Assembly (NCBI GenBank): GCA_013140455.1
Contig: JABFSU010000037.1
Span: forward strand, 62,001-126,000
Length of the DNA: 64,000 nt
Source: Nitrospira sp.
GTDB lineage: Bacteria; Nitrospirota; Nitrospiria; Nitrospirales; Nitrospiraceae
Direction: 5' to 3'
The number at the start of each line of letters is the position of its first letter. Within the stretch, counting starts at the first letter, position 1. Under the pieces are notes generated by a model. It worked only from the letters and a program-made list of their open reading frames with translations, was not told the origin of the DNA and did not search any database. Of the stretch, positions 1 through 9,761 are shown piece after piece. The position numbers and the translations under genes are program-made.

Positions 1-1
1 C

Positions 2-89
2 GGCCAGCGGCGTTCTCGGTTCGAAATAATCCTCAACGTACCCCAGAGGGTACGCCTCCGGTTATTTCTCTCCTCCGGCCTTGCTGGCC
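2..89. repeat. Long imperfect palindromic (REP-like) element, probably continuing left of the window
   Basis: Nested inverted repeats share one centre (paired coordinates sum to 91): GGCCAGC(2-8)/GCTGGCC(83-89), GAAATAA(23-29)/TTATTTC(62-68), CGTACCC(37-43)/GGGTACG(48-54). Confidence 0.7.
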
Positions 90-176
90 ATCCCGTTTGA
101 GCAACCTGTAAGACGTCTTCTCTTTAAGAACAGAATTTTCGTTGAACAATTCCTTCGGATTTCGCACAGTGGGGCC

Positions 177-1286
177 ATGAGTCCGATTGCGAAGATCCAA
201 TCTCTCCTTGCCAAGCCCTTCATGCCGGCGGTGTTTTTCCTCTCCGGCGTTTCGTACGATACCCTCACGCTCACGCGTATCGACCGGTTGCAGGATAATC
301 TCCTGCTGTTGATCTATTTGCTGTTGCTCGGTGTGCTCATTGTGCTGACCGGCCGGTTGGGGATCGAGCCGGCGCCGGAGGGGGAGCATCTCGCGTCATT
401 TTCCCCGTTCGCGCGGTGGATGCTCAAAGCCCGGTCCTATTATCCGATGGCGGTGCAGTTTCTACTGGGCGGGCTCTTCAGCGCCTATGCGATCTTCTAT
501 TCCCGGAGCGCGACCCTGACGAGCAGCGCGATCTTTTTTGCTCTGTTGATCCTGCTGCTGGTCGGGAACGAGTTTCTGCGTGACCGGCTGTCCAGCCTGC
601 GTCTCTTGATCAGCCTCTATGCGCTGGTGTGCTTCGCTTTTTTCACGTTCTTTCTCCCGGTGATGACCGGGCTAATGAACATGGCCGTTTTCCTCGCGGG
701 AGCCGGATTGACCGCGATGGTCACGCTCCGGGTTGTGCACTTGATCTATCGCAATAATCCGGATCGCTCCAAACGTGAAGCCGTCGGCGTCACCGCTCCG
801 GCGTTCGGGCTTATTGCGCTGCTGGTCGGGTTTTATTTTCTGAACTGGATTCCACCGGTGCCGCTCTCGATGAAGTTCGGCGGCATCTATCGCGAGGTGC
901 AGCGGCAGGGAGATCAGTTTCTCCTGACCTACGATCGCAAATGGTACGAAGTCTGGAAACGCTCCGAGAATCCGTTCCCTGCCGATGAGCCGATCTATTG
1001 CTTCACTGCCGTCTTTGCCCCGGTGGCACTGGATGCGACGGTGTATCATCATTGGTATTTCCGCCCCAACAGCAGCAAGCTCTTTACCCATGCCGACAAG
1101 ATTCCCATCAAGATCTCCGGCGGCCGCGAGGGCGGCTATCGGGCATATTCCTTCAAGCAGCGCCTCGATCCCGGCGACTGGCGTGTGGACGTCGAAACAG
1201 AAGATGGCCGCATCGTCGGGCGGGTGTCGGTCCGAGTCGAACAGCGGAATGATCAACCGACCGCACTGAAGACACTGTCCTACTGA
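177..1286 (+). CDS. Multi-pass membrane protein with C-terminal DUF2914-like domain
   Basis: Hydrophobic N-terminal two thirds; C-terminus ...YHHWYFRPNS..GGYRAYSFKQRLDPGDWRVDVETEDGRIVGRVSVRVE resembles DUF2914. The listed start at 81 is a TTG inside the repeat; ATG at 177 is more plausible. Confidence 0.7.
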   Translation: MSPIAKIQSLLAKPFMPAVFFLSGVSYDTLTLTRIDRLQDNLLLLIYLLLLGVLIVLTGRLGIEPAPEGEHLASFSPFARWMLKARSYYPMAVQFLLGGLFSAYAIFYSRSATLTSSAIFFALLILLLVGNEFLRDRLSSLRLLISLYALVCFAFFTFFLPVMTGLMNMAVFLAGAGLTAMVTLRVVHLIYRNNPDRSKREAVGVTAPAFGLIALLVGFYFLNWIPPVPLSMKFGGIYREVQRQGDQFLLTYDRKWYEVWKRSENPFPADEPIYCFTAVFAPVALDATVYHHWYFRPNSSKLFTHADKIPIKISGGREGGYRAYSFKQRLDPGDWRVDVETEDGRIVGRVSVRVEQRNDQPTALKTLSY

Positions 1287-1505
1287 TGAAACGCCTCAAC
1301 GCGATGGTTCTTGGGCAGTGCCAAGCCATCGCCGGTATCGAGCAAGCGCTGCCGGGCGTGAAAACCGGCACAATTGCACCGTCCGCATCAGTCCCCATCT
1401 GGTCTATTGAGAGAGGGATGTCTAGGATGTAGTTCCTCCGAATGCTGCGCGTATCGTCGAGATCTGGTTGCGAGAGATTTCTCAAGAGCGTAGAGTCGGC
1501 ATGTC

Positions 1506-1868
1506 ATGAGTATTCGAATCCTTCCTCCCTGCCCCTCCAGTCCTAACTGCGCTTCTACCCAGGCAACAGACGAAGGCCATGCCATTGCGCCGTTCCGCTA
1601 TCGCAAGTCGCGGGCGGAGGCGAAGGAGGCGTTGAAGGACATCGTTCGGACCATGCCTCGCACCAGGCTTGTCGAGGAAGACGAGTCCTATCTGCATTAC
1701 GAATTCACGAGCTTGCTGCTCCGCTTTGTCGATGACGTGGAGTTTCTCCTCGACGACGAGAACAAGACGATTCACTTCCGTTCCGCCTCACGCACCGGCT
1801 ACGGTGATCTCGGGGTGAACCGGAAGCGAATGGAAGAGATCCGGTCGCTTGCCGGCGACAAGCTCTAG
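1506..1868 (+). CDS. DUF1499 domain-containing protein
   Basis: LPPCPSSPNCASTQA...SRTGYGDLGVNRKRMEEI matches the DUF1499 pattern. Confidence 0.8.
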   Translation: MSIRILPPCPSSPNCASTQATDEGHAIAPFRYRKSRAEAKEALKDIVRTMPRTRLVEEDESYLHYEFTSLLLRFVDDVEFLLDDENKTIHFRSASRTGYGDLGVNRKRMEEIRSLAGDKL

Positions 1869-1938
1869 CGCTATTCGGTAATTTTCTTGGGAGTTGTCCG
1901 GCTGCTTGTTATGCTTCCAACCCAGGAGGCCGGATTCT

Positions 1939-2262
1939 ATGGGGTTCAAACGAAAAGGCTCGCGTGTCGATGTCAGCCGTGCCGGCCGTTTGCAGCGGGG
2001 TGCCCTCTCGGCGCCGTGCAAAGTTCTGGATGTCAGCGAGACCGGCGTCAAGATTGAGAGCCGCCTCTTCGTGAAGAGTGGTGACGTACTTCAACTGGTG
2101 ATCGACCTTGAACAGGGACGAACGGTGACGTGCGGGTTGCAGGTCGTCCATGTGCGATCCCCGAAGTTCGGCGCGACGATTTCGTCGATCAGTCCGGAGG
2201 ATCGTGAGCGACTGACCCATATCCTCGACGACCATGTGCAGAATAGTTTTTCCCGCCGCTAG
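1939..2262 (+). CDS. PilZ domain protein
   Basis: RKGSR (RxxxR) and DVSETG (D/NxSxxG) motifs. ATG at 1939 (MGFKRKGSR) preferred over 1894. Confidence 0.75.
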   Translation: MGFKRKGSRVDVSRAGRLQRGALSAPCKVLDVSETGVKIESRLFVKSGDVLQLVIDLEQGRTVTCGLQVVHVRSPKFGATISSISPEDRERLTHILDDHVQNSFSRR

Positions 2263-2272
2263 CGGCTGAACT

Positions 2273-4252
2273 CTACAACTTGCGGCAGGTCGCCGTGGGG
2301 GCGAGTTCCGTTTCTGACAATTCCAGCTTCGAGAGATAGGCCCAGCCCATCAGGTAGCCCAGCTGCCGGTAGGCTTCGAATTCCTCCAGCTCATACCACT
2401 GAAACACCGTACTTGTCTGAGGGAACTCCTTTCCCTCCGGCGCCTCGACGATCTTCGTCACCTTCTTGATGGCCAGTTGTGCCCATTCGCGGGCCTGGTC
2501 GTCGCTGATCATCGCGAGCAGCCGGTTGGCATCCAGATGGGTCGGGTTCGTGGGCGGACTGGCCAGCGGCGCTTCGGCCAACGGGCGGCCGCTTTCCGGA
2601 TCGGCGCTGACGAAGATCTTGCCGGGCGCGGTCAATGCCGGGTTTTTTTTGAAGAGCGTCGGGTTGTAGGCGTAGGGCTTCAGGTAGTGAATGACGGTTG
2701 GGGTGCCGTCTGGTCGCAGGACCCAGAAGCGGCGGTACCAGACGATCTCATGCTGTTCCGGGATTTCTCCACACCACTGCACTTCCTCGCCGAAATAGCT
2801 TTTAATTCTAGCTTGGAGATGGTGGAGGTAGTCGTATTGCCAGGTGGTGTCGAGCGTGGCATCGCCCACGATGATATGGCTGACCTGGCGGCGCAAGAGC
2901 GTCTGGACGCCCAGGTTGTCGTAGAATGAGCCGTCGGTGATCTCGATCCACCGGCTTTTCGTATCCGGCCAGATCCGCTGGATGGTCATCATCAGAAAGT
3001 AATCCCAGACGGTGGTGACGGGGGTATTGAACCGGCGGGCGTAGTTCCAGGTCTGATATTCGTTGTTGATGTTGAAGGGCGCCGTGCTGAACCGGAACAA
3101 CAGGCGCGCGATGTCATTTCGGTACCATTCCTCGACCAGGCTATCCAGATCCAGCCCCGCGCCTGAGGCGGTCATGGCCTGGGAGAGGCGCACGCAGGCA
3201 CCGGCGCGGATGCGTTCAGCCCGTGGCTTGTGGCAGGTGCCTTCGGTCAGGTCTTCGACGACGACTTTCCGCGGGTTGAACCAGGCCGGCTTGCCGTCTT
3301 CGGTCTGGGCTTCGACCACGGGTAAGCCGAACCCGGCACTCTGGATGTAGCCGAGGCCGTCGGAGCCGGTGTAGTCGCGGGTGAACTCGAAGTTGTAATT
3401 GTCGCGATAGGGACGGTTCGTCTCGGTTTCGAAGGCGCGGGGTCTGCCGCGGTTCACCAGATTGCCGTTGATGATTAGGTAGGGTGCATCGGCGTCCTTC
3501 CGGTTCAACCGGACCAGCGGGCTTTCCTGTTTCCCGCGCAGGTAGGTGAGCTGGATGCGATCTTCATAGGGCGTGAATAAGTGCAGCTCGTTCCCGATCT
3601 CCGGCGGCGTCTTGATGTGCAGGATCAGATCCCACATGTAATAGGGCAGAAGCCGCCAGGCATAGCCCCACATGAGCTTCGGCCCTTCCCAGAACCCGCC
3701 TTCCTTGATAAAGCCAGAATGGTGCCGCAAATGGGCGATGAAGTCCTGATGGGGATCGAGCAGCTTGCCTTGATCCATGGTCTGGACGAGGTTGCCGTAG
3801 GCGTCATCCTGCTCTTGACCCAAGTGGGCGAGCATCCAGCCTGCGATATAGGACCCGCCTGAGACGGTGCTGAGGTAGTCGATATCAGGCAGTCGCTGCA
3901 TGTCATGGAGCGATTGCAGGACACCCAGGTGGAAGGTGGCGGAGCGGATGCCGCCGCCGGAGAAGGCCAGGCCGGTCAGGCTCGGCGGAACGCTGGTCGT
4001 AGCCAGGGGATGAGCCGACACGCCATTCGACTGCCCGTTGGCAACGGTGGAGCGGCGTTCCTGGATATAGGCGTATTCCTCCTGGTAGTCCCGCACGAGC
4101 GAAGCCGGCTGATAGGTGAAGGCTCGCTGGCGGATGTCATAGGTCTTGGTCGGAACCGTCTGGCAGGCGGAAAGGGTAAGGCTGAGGAGGAGGCTTGCCC
4201 AGAGCCAGCGGGAGCGGCGTTGATAGTGCGTAGGGCCAATCACAGGCGGCAC
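2273..4252 (-). CDS. Patatin-like phospholipase family lipoprotein
   Basis: LSLTLSACQ lipobox; oxyanion loop FSGGGIRSATFHLGVLQ; nucleophile elbow STVSGGSYIAGW; late DG motif (EITDGSFYDNLG). Confidence 0.85.
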   Translation of the reverse strand: MPPVIGPTHYQRRSRWLWASLLLSLTLSACQTVPTKTYDIRQRAFTYQPASLVRDYQEEYAYIQERRSTVANGQSNGVSAHPLATTSVPPSLTGLAFSGGGIRSATFHLGVLQSLHDMQRLPDIDYLSTVSGGSYIAGWMLAHLGQEQDDAYGNLVQTMDQGKLLDPHQDFIAHLRHHSGFIKEGGFWEGPKLMWGYAWRLLPYYMWDLILHIKTPPEIGNELHLFTPYEDRIQLTYLRGKQESPLVRLNRKDADAPYLIINGNLVNRGRPRAFETETNRPYRDNYNFEFTRDYTGSDGLGYIQSAGFGLPVVEAQTEDGKPAWFNPRKVVVEDLTEGTCHKPRAERIRAGACVRLSQAMTASGAGLDLDSLVEEWYRNDIARLLFRFSTAPFNINNEYQTWNYARRFNTPVTTVWDYFLMMTIQRIWPDTKSRWIEITDGSFYDNLGVQTLLRRQVSHIIVGDATLDTTWQYDYLHHLQARIKSYFGEEVQWCGEIPEQHEIVWYRRFWVLRPDGTPTVIHYLKPYAYNPTLFKKNPALTAPGKIFVSADPESGRPLAEAPLASPPTNPTHLDANRLLAMISDDQAREWAQLAIKKVTKIVEAPEGKEFPQTSTVFQWYELEEFEAYRQLGYLMGWAYLSKLELSETELAPTATCRKL

Positions 4253-4331
4253 TGTAGCGGAATCCCGGAAGTGAAGAAAGAGGGGCGAGTGATTCCACTT
4301 AAGCTTTGGGGGGTAGCGACCGAGAGGGAGT

Positions 4332-4535
4332 CTAGTGCTTGGGCGTCTGGAGCTTCGGGCCCAATCGGGTCGTATGCTGGAAGACGCACTTCGGGCAGGT
4401 GTAATGAACGAATTGCGCGCCGCCGACCAATCGTTTCTTCATCGGCACCTTGCACCAGGTGCAGAGTCGGTCGGGAAGCGTGGCTGCGGATACGGTCGGA
4501 GTCGATGGGTTGCTCATAGTGGGGCGCATTGTCAC
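4332..4535 (-). CDS. Small zinc-ribbon-like protein
   Basis: LCTWCKVPMKKR...YTCPKCVFQH: two CxxC knuckles in 67 aa. Confidence 0.5.
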   Translation of the reverse strand: MTMRPTMSNPSTPTVSAATLPDRLCTWCKVPMKKRLVGGAQFVHYTCPKCVFQHTTRLGPKLQTPKH

Positions 4536-4693
4536 CGAGGGGTGTGAACCTTGTCAACCGACTTGGAGGGCACCGGGTGGCCCGAGCTGAAAAAAGTTTT
4601 CGCGCCGCGTCTCACCGAAAATTCTTCATGGTATAGTGCGATCCAGATGTCCTGTACGCGTGCCTTCACATTCTCACTGAAAGGTGATCACCT

Positions 4694-5134
4694 ATGAGTA
4701 TCTCGGCTGGTTCCGAGTCGTCAATCTTACCAACCGGCACCCCTGCCGCCGCTTCCCTGCCTGTTCAAGACATGGTAGGAACCGGCAAAGCATGGGGCCT
4801 CTGCACCGCTGTCGATCTTCAAGATTGCAATCCCGACCTCATCCGTGATGCTGACCACATCAAGCGCTATGTCGTGGAGCTCTGCGAGCTCATCGGGATG
4901 AAGCGCTTTGGCGAGTGCCAGGTCGTGAATTTCGGCGAAGGTCGTGTGGCCGGCTACTCCATGGTGCAGCTGATCTCGACGTCGTTGATCAGCGGCCATT
5001 TTGCCAACGACACCAACAACGCGTACCTCGATATTTTCAGCTGCAAGGGTTACGACCCTGCGGTCGTCGAAGCCTTCTCCAAGGAGTTCTTCGGCGCGCG
5101 CCGGAGCATGGCGACAGCCACACTCCGTTATTAG
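4694..5134 (+). CDS. S-adenosylmethionine decarboxylase-family (SpeD/SpeH-like) pyruvoyl enzyme
   Basis: KAWGLCTAVDLQDCNPDLIRD...IGMKRFGE...ISTSLISGHFANDTNNAYLDIFSCK; Ser, His and Cys at the spacing expected for class 1B AdoMetDC. Confidence 0.75.
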   Translation: MSISAGSESSILPTGTPAAASLPVQDMVGTGKAWGLCTAVDLQDCNPDLIRDADHIKRYVVELCELIGMKRFGECQVVNFGEGRVAGYSMVQLISTSLISGHFANDTNNAYLDIFSCKGYDPAVVEAFSKEFFGARRSMATATLRY

Positions 5135-5217
5135 TCGCTCGCTGAATGGCCTGCGCGTGGGGGCCGCAGAACTGTGGCCCCCATTGCCGCCACCTACGAA
5201 CCTCTTTCTATCGATTC

Positions 5218-5553
5218 ATGAAACCCACGACCATCGCCGAGTTTTTCCAGTTGCTGCCGGTCTCGCTCGATCGGGATGCTGCCGAGGATGTCACGGTTGT
5301 CTATCAATTCGATCTAAGCGGCGCCCAGGGCGGGCAGTATTCAGTGCAAGTGAAGGATGGAGCCTGTACCGTGCAAGCGGGAGTGCATGCCGATCCGCAG
5401 GTGACGATCTCCATGGCGGGTGATGACTGTCTGAAGCTGCTCAATGGCAAGCTCAATATTCCGGCCAGCGTGATGACCGGCCGCCTCCGCGTGAGCGGAG
5501 ATATGGGTCTGGCCATGCAGCTCAAATCGCTGTTTCCCACCCTCGGGGCCTGA
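5218..5553 (+). CDS. SCP2 sterol-binding domain protein
   Basis: QFDLSGAQGGQYSVQVKDGACTVQAGVHADPQVTISMAGDDCLKLLNGKLNIPASVMTGRLRVSGDM is typical of SCP2. Confidence 0.8.
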   Translation: MKPTTIAEFFQLLPVSLDRDAAEDVTVVYQFDLSGAQGGQYSVQVKDGACTVQAGVHADPQVTISMAGDDCLKLLNGKLNIPASVMTGRLRVSGDMGLAMQLKSLFPTLGA

Positions 5554-5678
5554 TTTCCCTTCAGCTGTTCATCGCGCCTTGCAGTGACCGACCGGACGCG
5601 CGGGTGGTGCGCTTGACGGCTCTTGTCCCTCTCTGCGAGGCTGTGAACCTGTCCTGTTGCTTAGAAAGACGATTCGCG

Positions 5679-6548
5679 ATGTCGATCCAGTGGTTTCCCG
5701 GTCACATGAATGCGGCCCGTAAAGAAGCGGCCAAGACGATGGAGGCGATCGATGTCATCGTCGAGGTCCTGGATGCACGTGTTCCTCAGGCCAGTTGCAA
5801 TCCATTGATCGAAGAACTGCGTCTACCCCGGCAACGCCCTTGCCTGAAAGTGCTCAACAAAGCGGATCTTGCCGACCCGGCTGTGACGAAGGCCTGGCTC
5901 GAACGGTATAACCGGCAGGCCGGTGTCACGGCCGTGGCTTTGTCGTGCAAGGGTGCGGGCGATGCTGCCAAGATCCCTCGCCTGTGCCAGCAGATCGCTC
6001 CCCATCGCAACAGCAATGTGAAGCCGCTGCGCATGTTGATCATGGGAGTCCCCAATGTCGGTAAGTCGACCCTGATGAACGCACTCCTCAAGCGGCGCAT
6101 CGCTCGTGTGGGTGATGAACCGGCTGTGACCAAAGTCCAACAGCGACACAAGCTGAATGACCATATGGCCATCATCGACTCGCCCGGATTGCTCTGGGGG
6201 ACAATCAAAGATCCGCAGGTGGGCTTGCTGCTTGCGACGATCAACGCGGTCGGGCACACGGTCGTGGATGATGAAACCGTGGCGGAGTTTCTTGCCGGGA
6301 AGCTGCTCGAACGGTATCCAGCCAGACTGACCGCCCGGTACGGTTGCGCGGTGGAGGGACTGACGAGTGCGGGAGTGATTGAAGCCATCGCCAGAAAACG
6401 CGGCTGTCTGCTGGCCGGAAGCGGCGGGGCGTTGGATCGGGACAAGGCTGCGAGGATTCTCTTGGCCGACTACCGCGACGGCACGCTGGGCCGCGCCAGT
6501 TTGGAGATGCCGGAAACAGAGGAAGCGGCGCAGGCTGAACCAGCCTAA
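5679..6548 (+). CDS. rbgA: Ribosome biogenesis GTPase, YlqF/RbgA family
   Basis: N-terminal QWFPGHMNAARKEA; circularly permuted G motifs NKADL (G4), GVPNVGKST (G1), DSPGLLW (G3). Confidence 0.88.
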   Translation: MSIQWFPGHMNAARKEAAKTMEAIDVIVEVLDARVPQASCNPLIEELRLPRQRPCLKVLNKADLADPAVTKAWLERYNRQAGVTAVALSCKGAGDAAKIPRLCQQIAPHRNSNVKPLRMLIMGVPNVGKSTLMNALLKRRIARVGDEPAVTKVQQRHKLNDHMAIIDSPGLLWGTIKDPQVGLLLATINAVGHTVVDDETVAEFLAGKLLERYPARLTARYGCAVEGLTSAGVIEAIARKRGCLLAGSGGALDRDKAARILLADYRDGTLGRASLEMPETEEAAQAEPA

Positions 6549-6564
6549 AAAGGTTTGCCGGAGG

Positions 6565-9500
6565 CTACTCCATTGCCGGAAGCGGGCTGGTCGGTGCTAA
6601 AGGTGCAGCGGCCTGCTGTTCCTTCTCGAACTTCCTCGGGAACCATTCTTCAAAAATCATATACATAGTCGGCACGAGGAAGAGGGTTAGCAACGTCGAG
6701 ACACTGAGCCCTCCGACGACTGACCGCGCGAGCGGCGCGTTGGTTTCTCCGCCGGTGCCCCAGCCGATGGCCATCGGGAGCAGGCCGAAGACCGTGGCGA
6801 GCGAGGTCATCAGAATCGGGCGCAACCGCGTGCGCGAAGCCGTAATGACCGCATCCGCCAGCGAATGGCCTCTGCGGCGCAGGACGTTGGTATAGTCGAC
6901 GAGCAGCACGCCGTTCGAGACGACGATGCCGAGCATCATGATGATGCCCATCATCGAAGTGGTCGACAGAGTCGTATTGGTCAGGAAGAGGATCAGAATC
7001 ACACCGGGGAAACCCATCGGCACCGAGAACATGATGATGAAAGGATCGATCAGCGATTTGAACTGCGCCGCCATCACCATATAGACCAGCGCCAATGCGA
7101 GAACGGTGGCGAACTGCAGGCCCTGAAAGGTCTCCCGCTGTTGCTGGATTTGTCCCGCCAGCTTGATCGTGAATCCGGTCGGCAGTTGGAAGGCGGCAAA
7201 GGCCGCTTCCAGGTCTTCCGCAATGGCGCCCAACGGGCGCGTGGTGGGGTTGGCGGTAATATGGACGACGCGCTGGAAATACTTCCGGTCGATCTTCACC
7301 GGTCCGGCGTTCAGCTTCAGCGAGGCCACGTTCTTGAGCAACACCGGCTCTCCGGCCTTCGTCGTGAGTAGAATGTTGTCCAGGTCGGTCAGGTCCTTGC
7401 GGTGCTCTTCGGCCAGCCAGGCGCTGATGTAATACTCGTTGCCGTTCTGCGGATCAGTGTAGATGATCGGGTCGGTCTGCCCGTTTCCGTTGAGGGAGAA
7501 CAGCACGGCGTTGGCCACGTCGGTTTCGCTGATACCGAGCAGCGCGGCCTTTTCCCGGTCCACCACCACGTTGATCTCCGGGTAGTTCTCTTCCCGGCTC
7601 ACTTCGATGTCGGCGATCCCCGGGATCTTGTGCATGGCGTCTTCGACCTGGCGGATCACGCCGCGCGCTTTTTCAAAATCATAACCGTAAATCTCGACGT
7701 CGATCGATTTCTGCGAGCCGAAGCTGGTCACCCGCTTTACGAGTCCACCCGGATCGAAGAACATGGCGACGCCGGGGAAGAGCTTGATGATCTTGGGGCG
7801 CACGTCGTTCATGACCTGCACCTGGTTCCGTTTCCGTTTGTCCGGCGGGGTGAGGTAGACGGAGATGACGGAGGTGTGCGGGCCGGTATTGGGATTGAAG
7901 AGCGACGAGCGGCCCTGGGCGAGGACGCCGGTGCTGGAGACCATCGTTTCCAGTTCATCGGGCGGAATATTTTCTCTGAGCACCCGTTCCACCTCGGCAA
8001 CCTGCTGCTCGGTTTTCTCCACGCGCTGGCCGACCGGGGCGCGCAGGACAATGCGGAACTGGCTTTCGTCCGAGACCGGCAGAAACTCCGTGCCGATCAT
8101 CGGGAGCAGCATGAGGGAGCCGATAAAGAGCAGCACGATTGTGGTGATGAACAGACGGCGGTGCGCGAGTACCCAGCGCAGCGAGTCTTCGTAGCTGCGG
8201 TCCAGAGATTCGTAGCGGTCCCGGCTCCAGTCCATGAGGCGCACGAACCAGGCCGGCATCGACCGGTGTGCTTCCTGTTCGGGCTTCAGAAACTTGTAGC
8301 AGAGCGCCGGCGTGACCGTTCGCGAGATGAAGAAGGACGTGAAGAGGGCGATGGCGATAGTGACGGTCAACGGAATCAGTAACAAGCGCGCGATGCCGAC
8401 GACGAAGAACATGGGTAGAAAGACGACCACCGTCGTGACGGTCGAGGCAAAGATCGGCATGGCGACTTCGCGGGCGGCCTCCAGGATGGCGTCCCAGCGG
8501 CGTGGCGTCGTATTGAGGTGCCGCTGAATGTTTTCCAGTTCGACGATTGAGTCGTCCACGAGCCGGCCGATACCCAGGGCCAGCCCTCCCAGCGTAAAGA
8601 CGTTCAGTGTCTGACCGGTGAAGTAGAGCACGATGAAGGTCACCAGGATCGATAGTGGAATCGAGACGGAAATGATGAGGGTGCTCGTCAGGTTGCGCAG
8701 AAAAATGAGGATGACAGCGGCGGCGAGCAGGGATCCGTGCAAGGCCTGCTCGATCAGATTCTGAATGGACTGGCGGATGTACACGGATTGATCGAAGGAG
8801 ATGCCGAGTTTTACGCCGGGCGGAATGCCGATCATCTTGGGGAGTGCCGTGCGCAGGGCATCCACGACTTCGACGGTATTGGCGATGGGTTGTTTGTTGA
8901 CGCGGAGGTATACGGCCCTGGTGCCGTCGGTGCGGACGATGTTCGTCTGGATGTCGGAGGAGTCGGTCACGGTTCCGACATCGCGGACGCGGACTGGGTT
9001 GCCCTGCTGATTCACTTTGACGATGACGTCCTGGATCGGATCGACGGTTTTGAATTGATTGTTCGTGAAGACGTTGTAGTCGAGATTGCCCGCTTTCAAA
9101 TCGCCGGATGGGAGAATCAGATTGGCCGCTTTGACGGACTTCACGACATCGAGAATCGAGAGCCCGCGCGCATTGAGCAGGGCCGGGTCCAGATTGATAT
9201 TGATCTGGCGGATCTTGCCGCCCTCTACCGTCGCGGCGGCGACGTTGGCGATCTGCTCGATCTGCGGCGCGATCGTGTTGTACGCGAGGTCGTAGAGCGC
9301 CCGCTCGTCCAGATCGTCGCTGGAGACGGTGACGAACGACACCGGGATATTGGAGACGTCGAACTTGACGATAAAGGGTTGCAAGATGCCGGGCGGCAGA
9401 CTGTTCAGGATCTGGGTAATGCGCTGCATCACCTCCATCTGGCCGACGTTGATGTCGGCGCCCCAGTTGAACCAGATCTGGACCGCGCCGATGCCTTGTT

Positions 9501-9753
9501 TGGAAAAAGACTCGACGTGCTCCACATTGGAGGCGGAGCTCACGGCTTTTTCGATGGGATAGACGACGCTTTGTTCGATGTCGAGCGGCGGCGCGCCCTT
9601 ATAGATCACCCCCACGAACGCGACAGGTACCTGGATGTTGGGGAACAGATCGACGGGGAGCCGTTCCAGCGAGGTGACGCCCAGCACCACCATCGCAAGC
9701 GAGAGCATCAGGATGCCGATGCGATTCCTGAGTGCCAGGAGCGTCAGCCACAT
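6565..9753 (-). CDS. RND efflux transporter permease, HAE1/AcrB-like family
   Basis: 1062 aa; LALRNRIGILMLSLAMVVLG N-terminus, GGLALGIGRLVDDSIVELENI, MGIIMMLGIVVSNGVLLVDY. Confidence 0.93.
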   Translation of the reverse strand: MWLTLLALRNRIGILMLSLAMVVLGVTSLERLPVDLFPNIQVPVAFVGVIYKGAPPLDIEQSVVYPIEKAVSSASNVEHVESFSKQGIGAVQIWFNWGADINVGQMEVMQRITQILNSLPPGILQPFIVKFDVSNIPVSFVTVSSDDLDERALYDLAYNTIAPQIEQIANVAAATVEGGKIRQININLDPALLNARGLSILDVVKSVKAANLILPSGDLKAGNLDYNVFTNNQFKTVDPIQDVIVKVNQQGNPVRVRDVGTVTDSSDIQTNIVRTDGTRAVYLRVNKQPIANTVEVVDALRTALPKMIGIPPGVKLGISFDQSVYIRQSIQNLIEQALHGSLLAAAVILIFLRNLTSTLIISVSIPLSILVTFIVLYFTGQTLNVFTLGGLALGIGRLVDDSIVELENIQRHLNTTPRRWDAILEAAREVAMPIFASTVTTVVVFLPMFFVVGIARLLLIPLTVTIAIALFTSFFISRTVTPALCYKFLKPEQEAHRSMPAWFVRLMDWSRDRYESLDRSYEDSLRWVLAHRRLFITTIVLLFIGSLMLLPMIGTEFLPVSDESQFRIVLRAPVGQRVEKTEQQVAEVERVLRENIPPDELETMVSSTGVLAQGRSSLFNPNTGPHTSVISVYLTPPDKRKRNQVQVMNDVRPKIIKLFPGVAMFFDPGGLVKRVTSFGSQKSIDVEIYGYDFEKARGVIRQVEDAMHKIPGIADIEVSREENYPEINVVVDREKAALLGISETDVANAVLFSLNGNGQTDPIIYTDPQNGNEYYISAWLAEEHRKDLTDLDNILLTTKAGEPVLLKNVASLKLNAGPVKIDRKYFQRVVHITANPTTRPLGAIAEDLEAAFAAFQLPTGFTIKLAGQIQQQRETFQGLQFATVLALALVYMVMAAQFKSLIDPFIIMFSVPMGFPGVILILFLTNTTLSTTSMMGIIMMLGIVVSNGVLLVDYTNVLRRRGHSLADAVITASRTRLRPILMTSLATVFGLLPMAIGWGTGGETNAPLARSVVGGLSVSTLLTLFLVPTMYMIFEEWFPRKFEKEQQAAAPLAPTSPLPAME

Positions 9754-9761
9754 ATCCGGAT

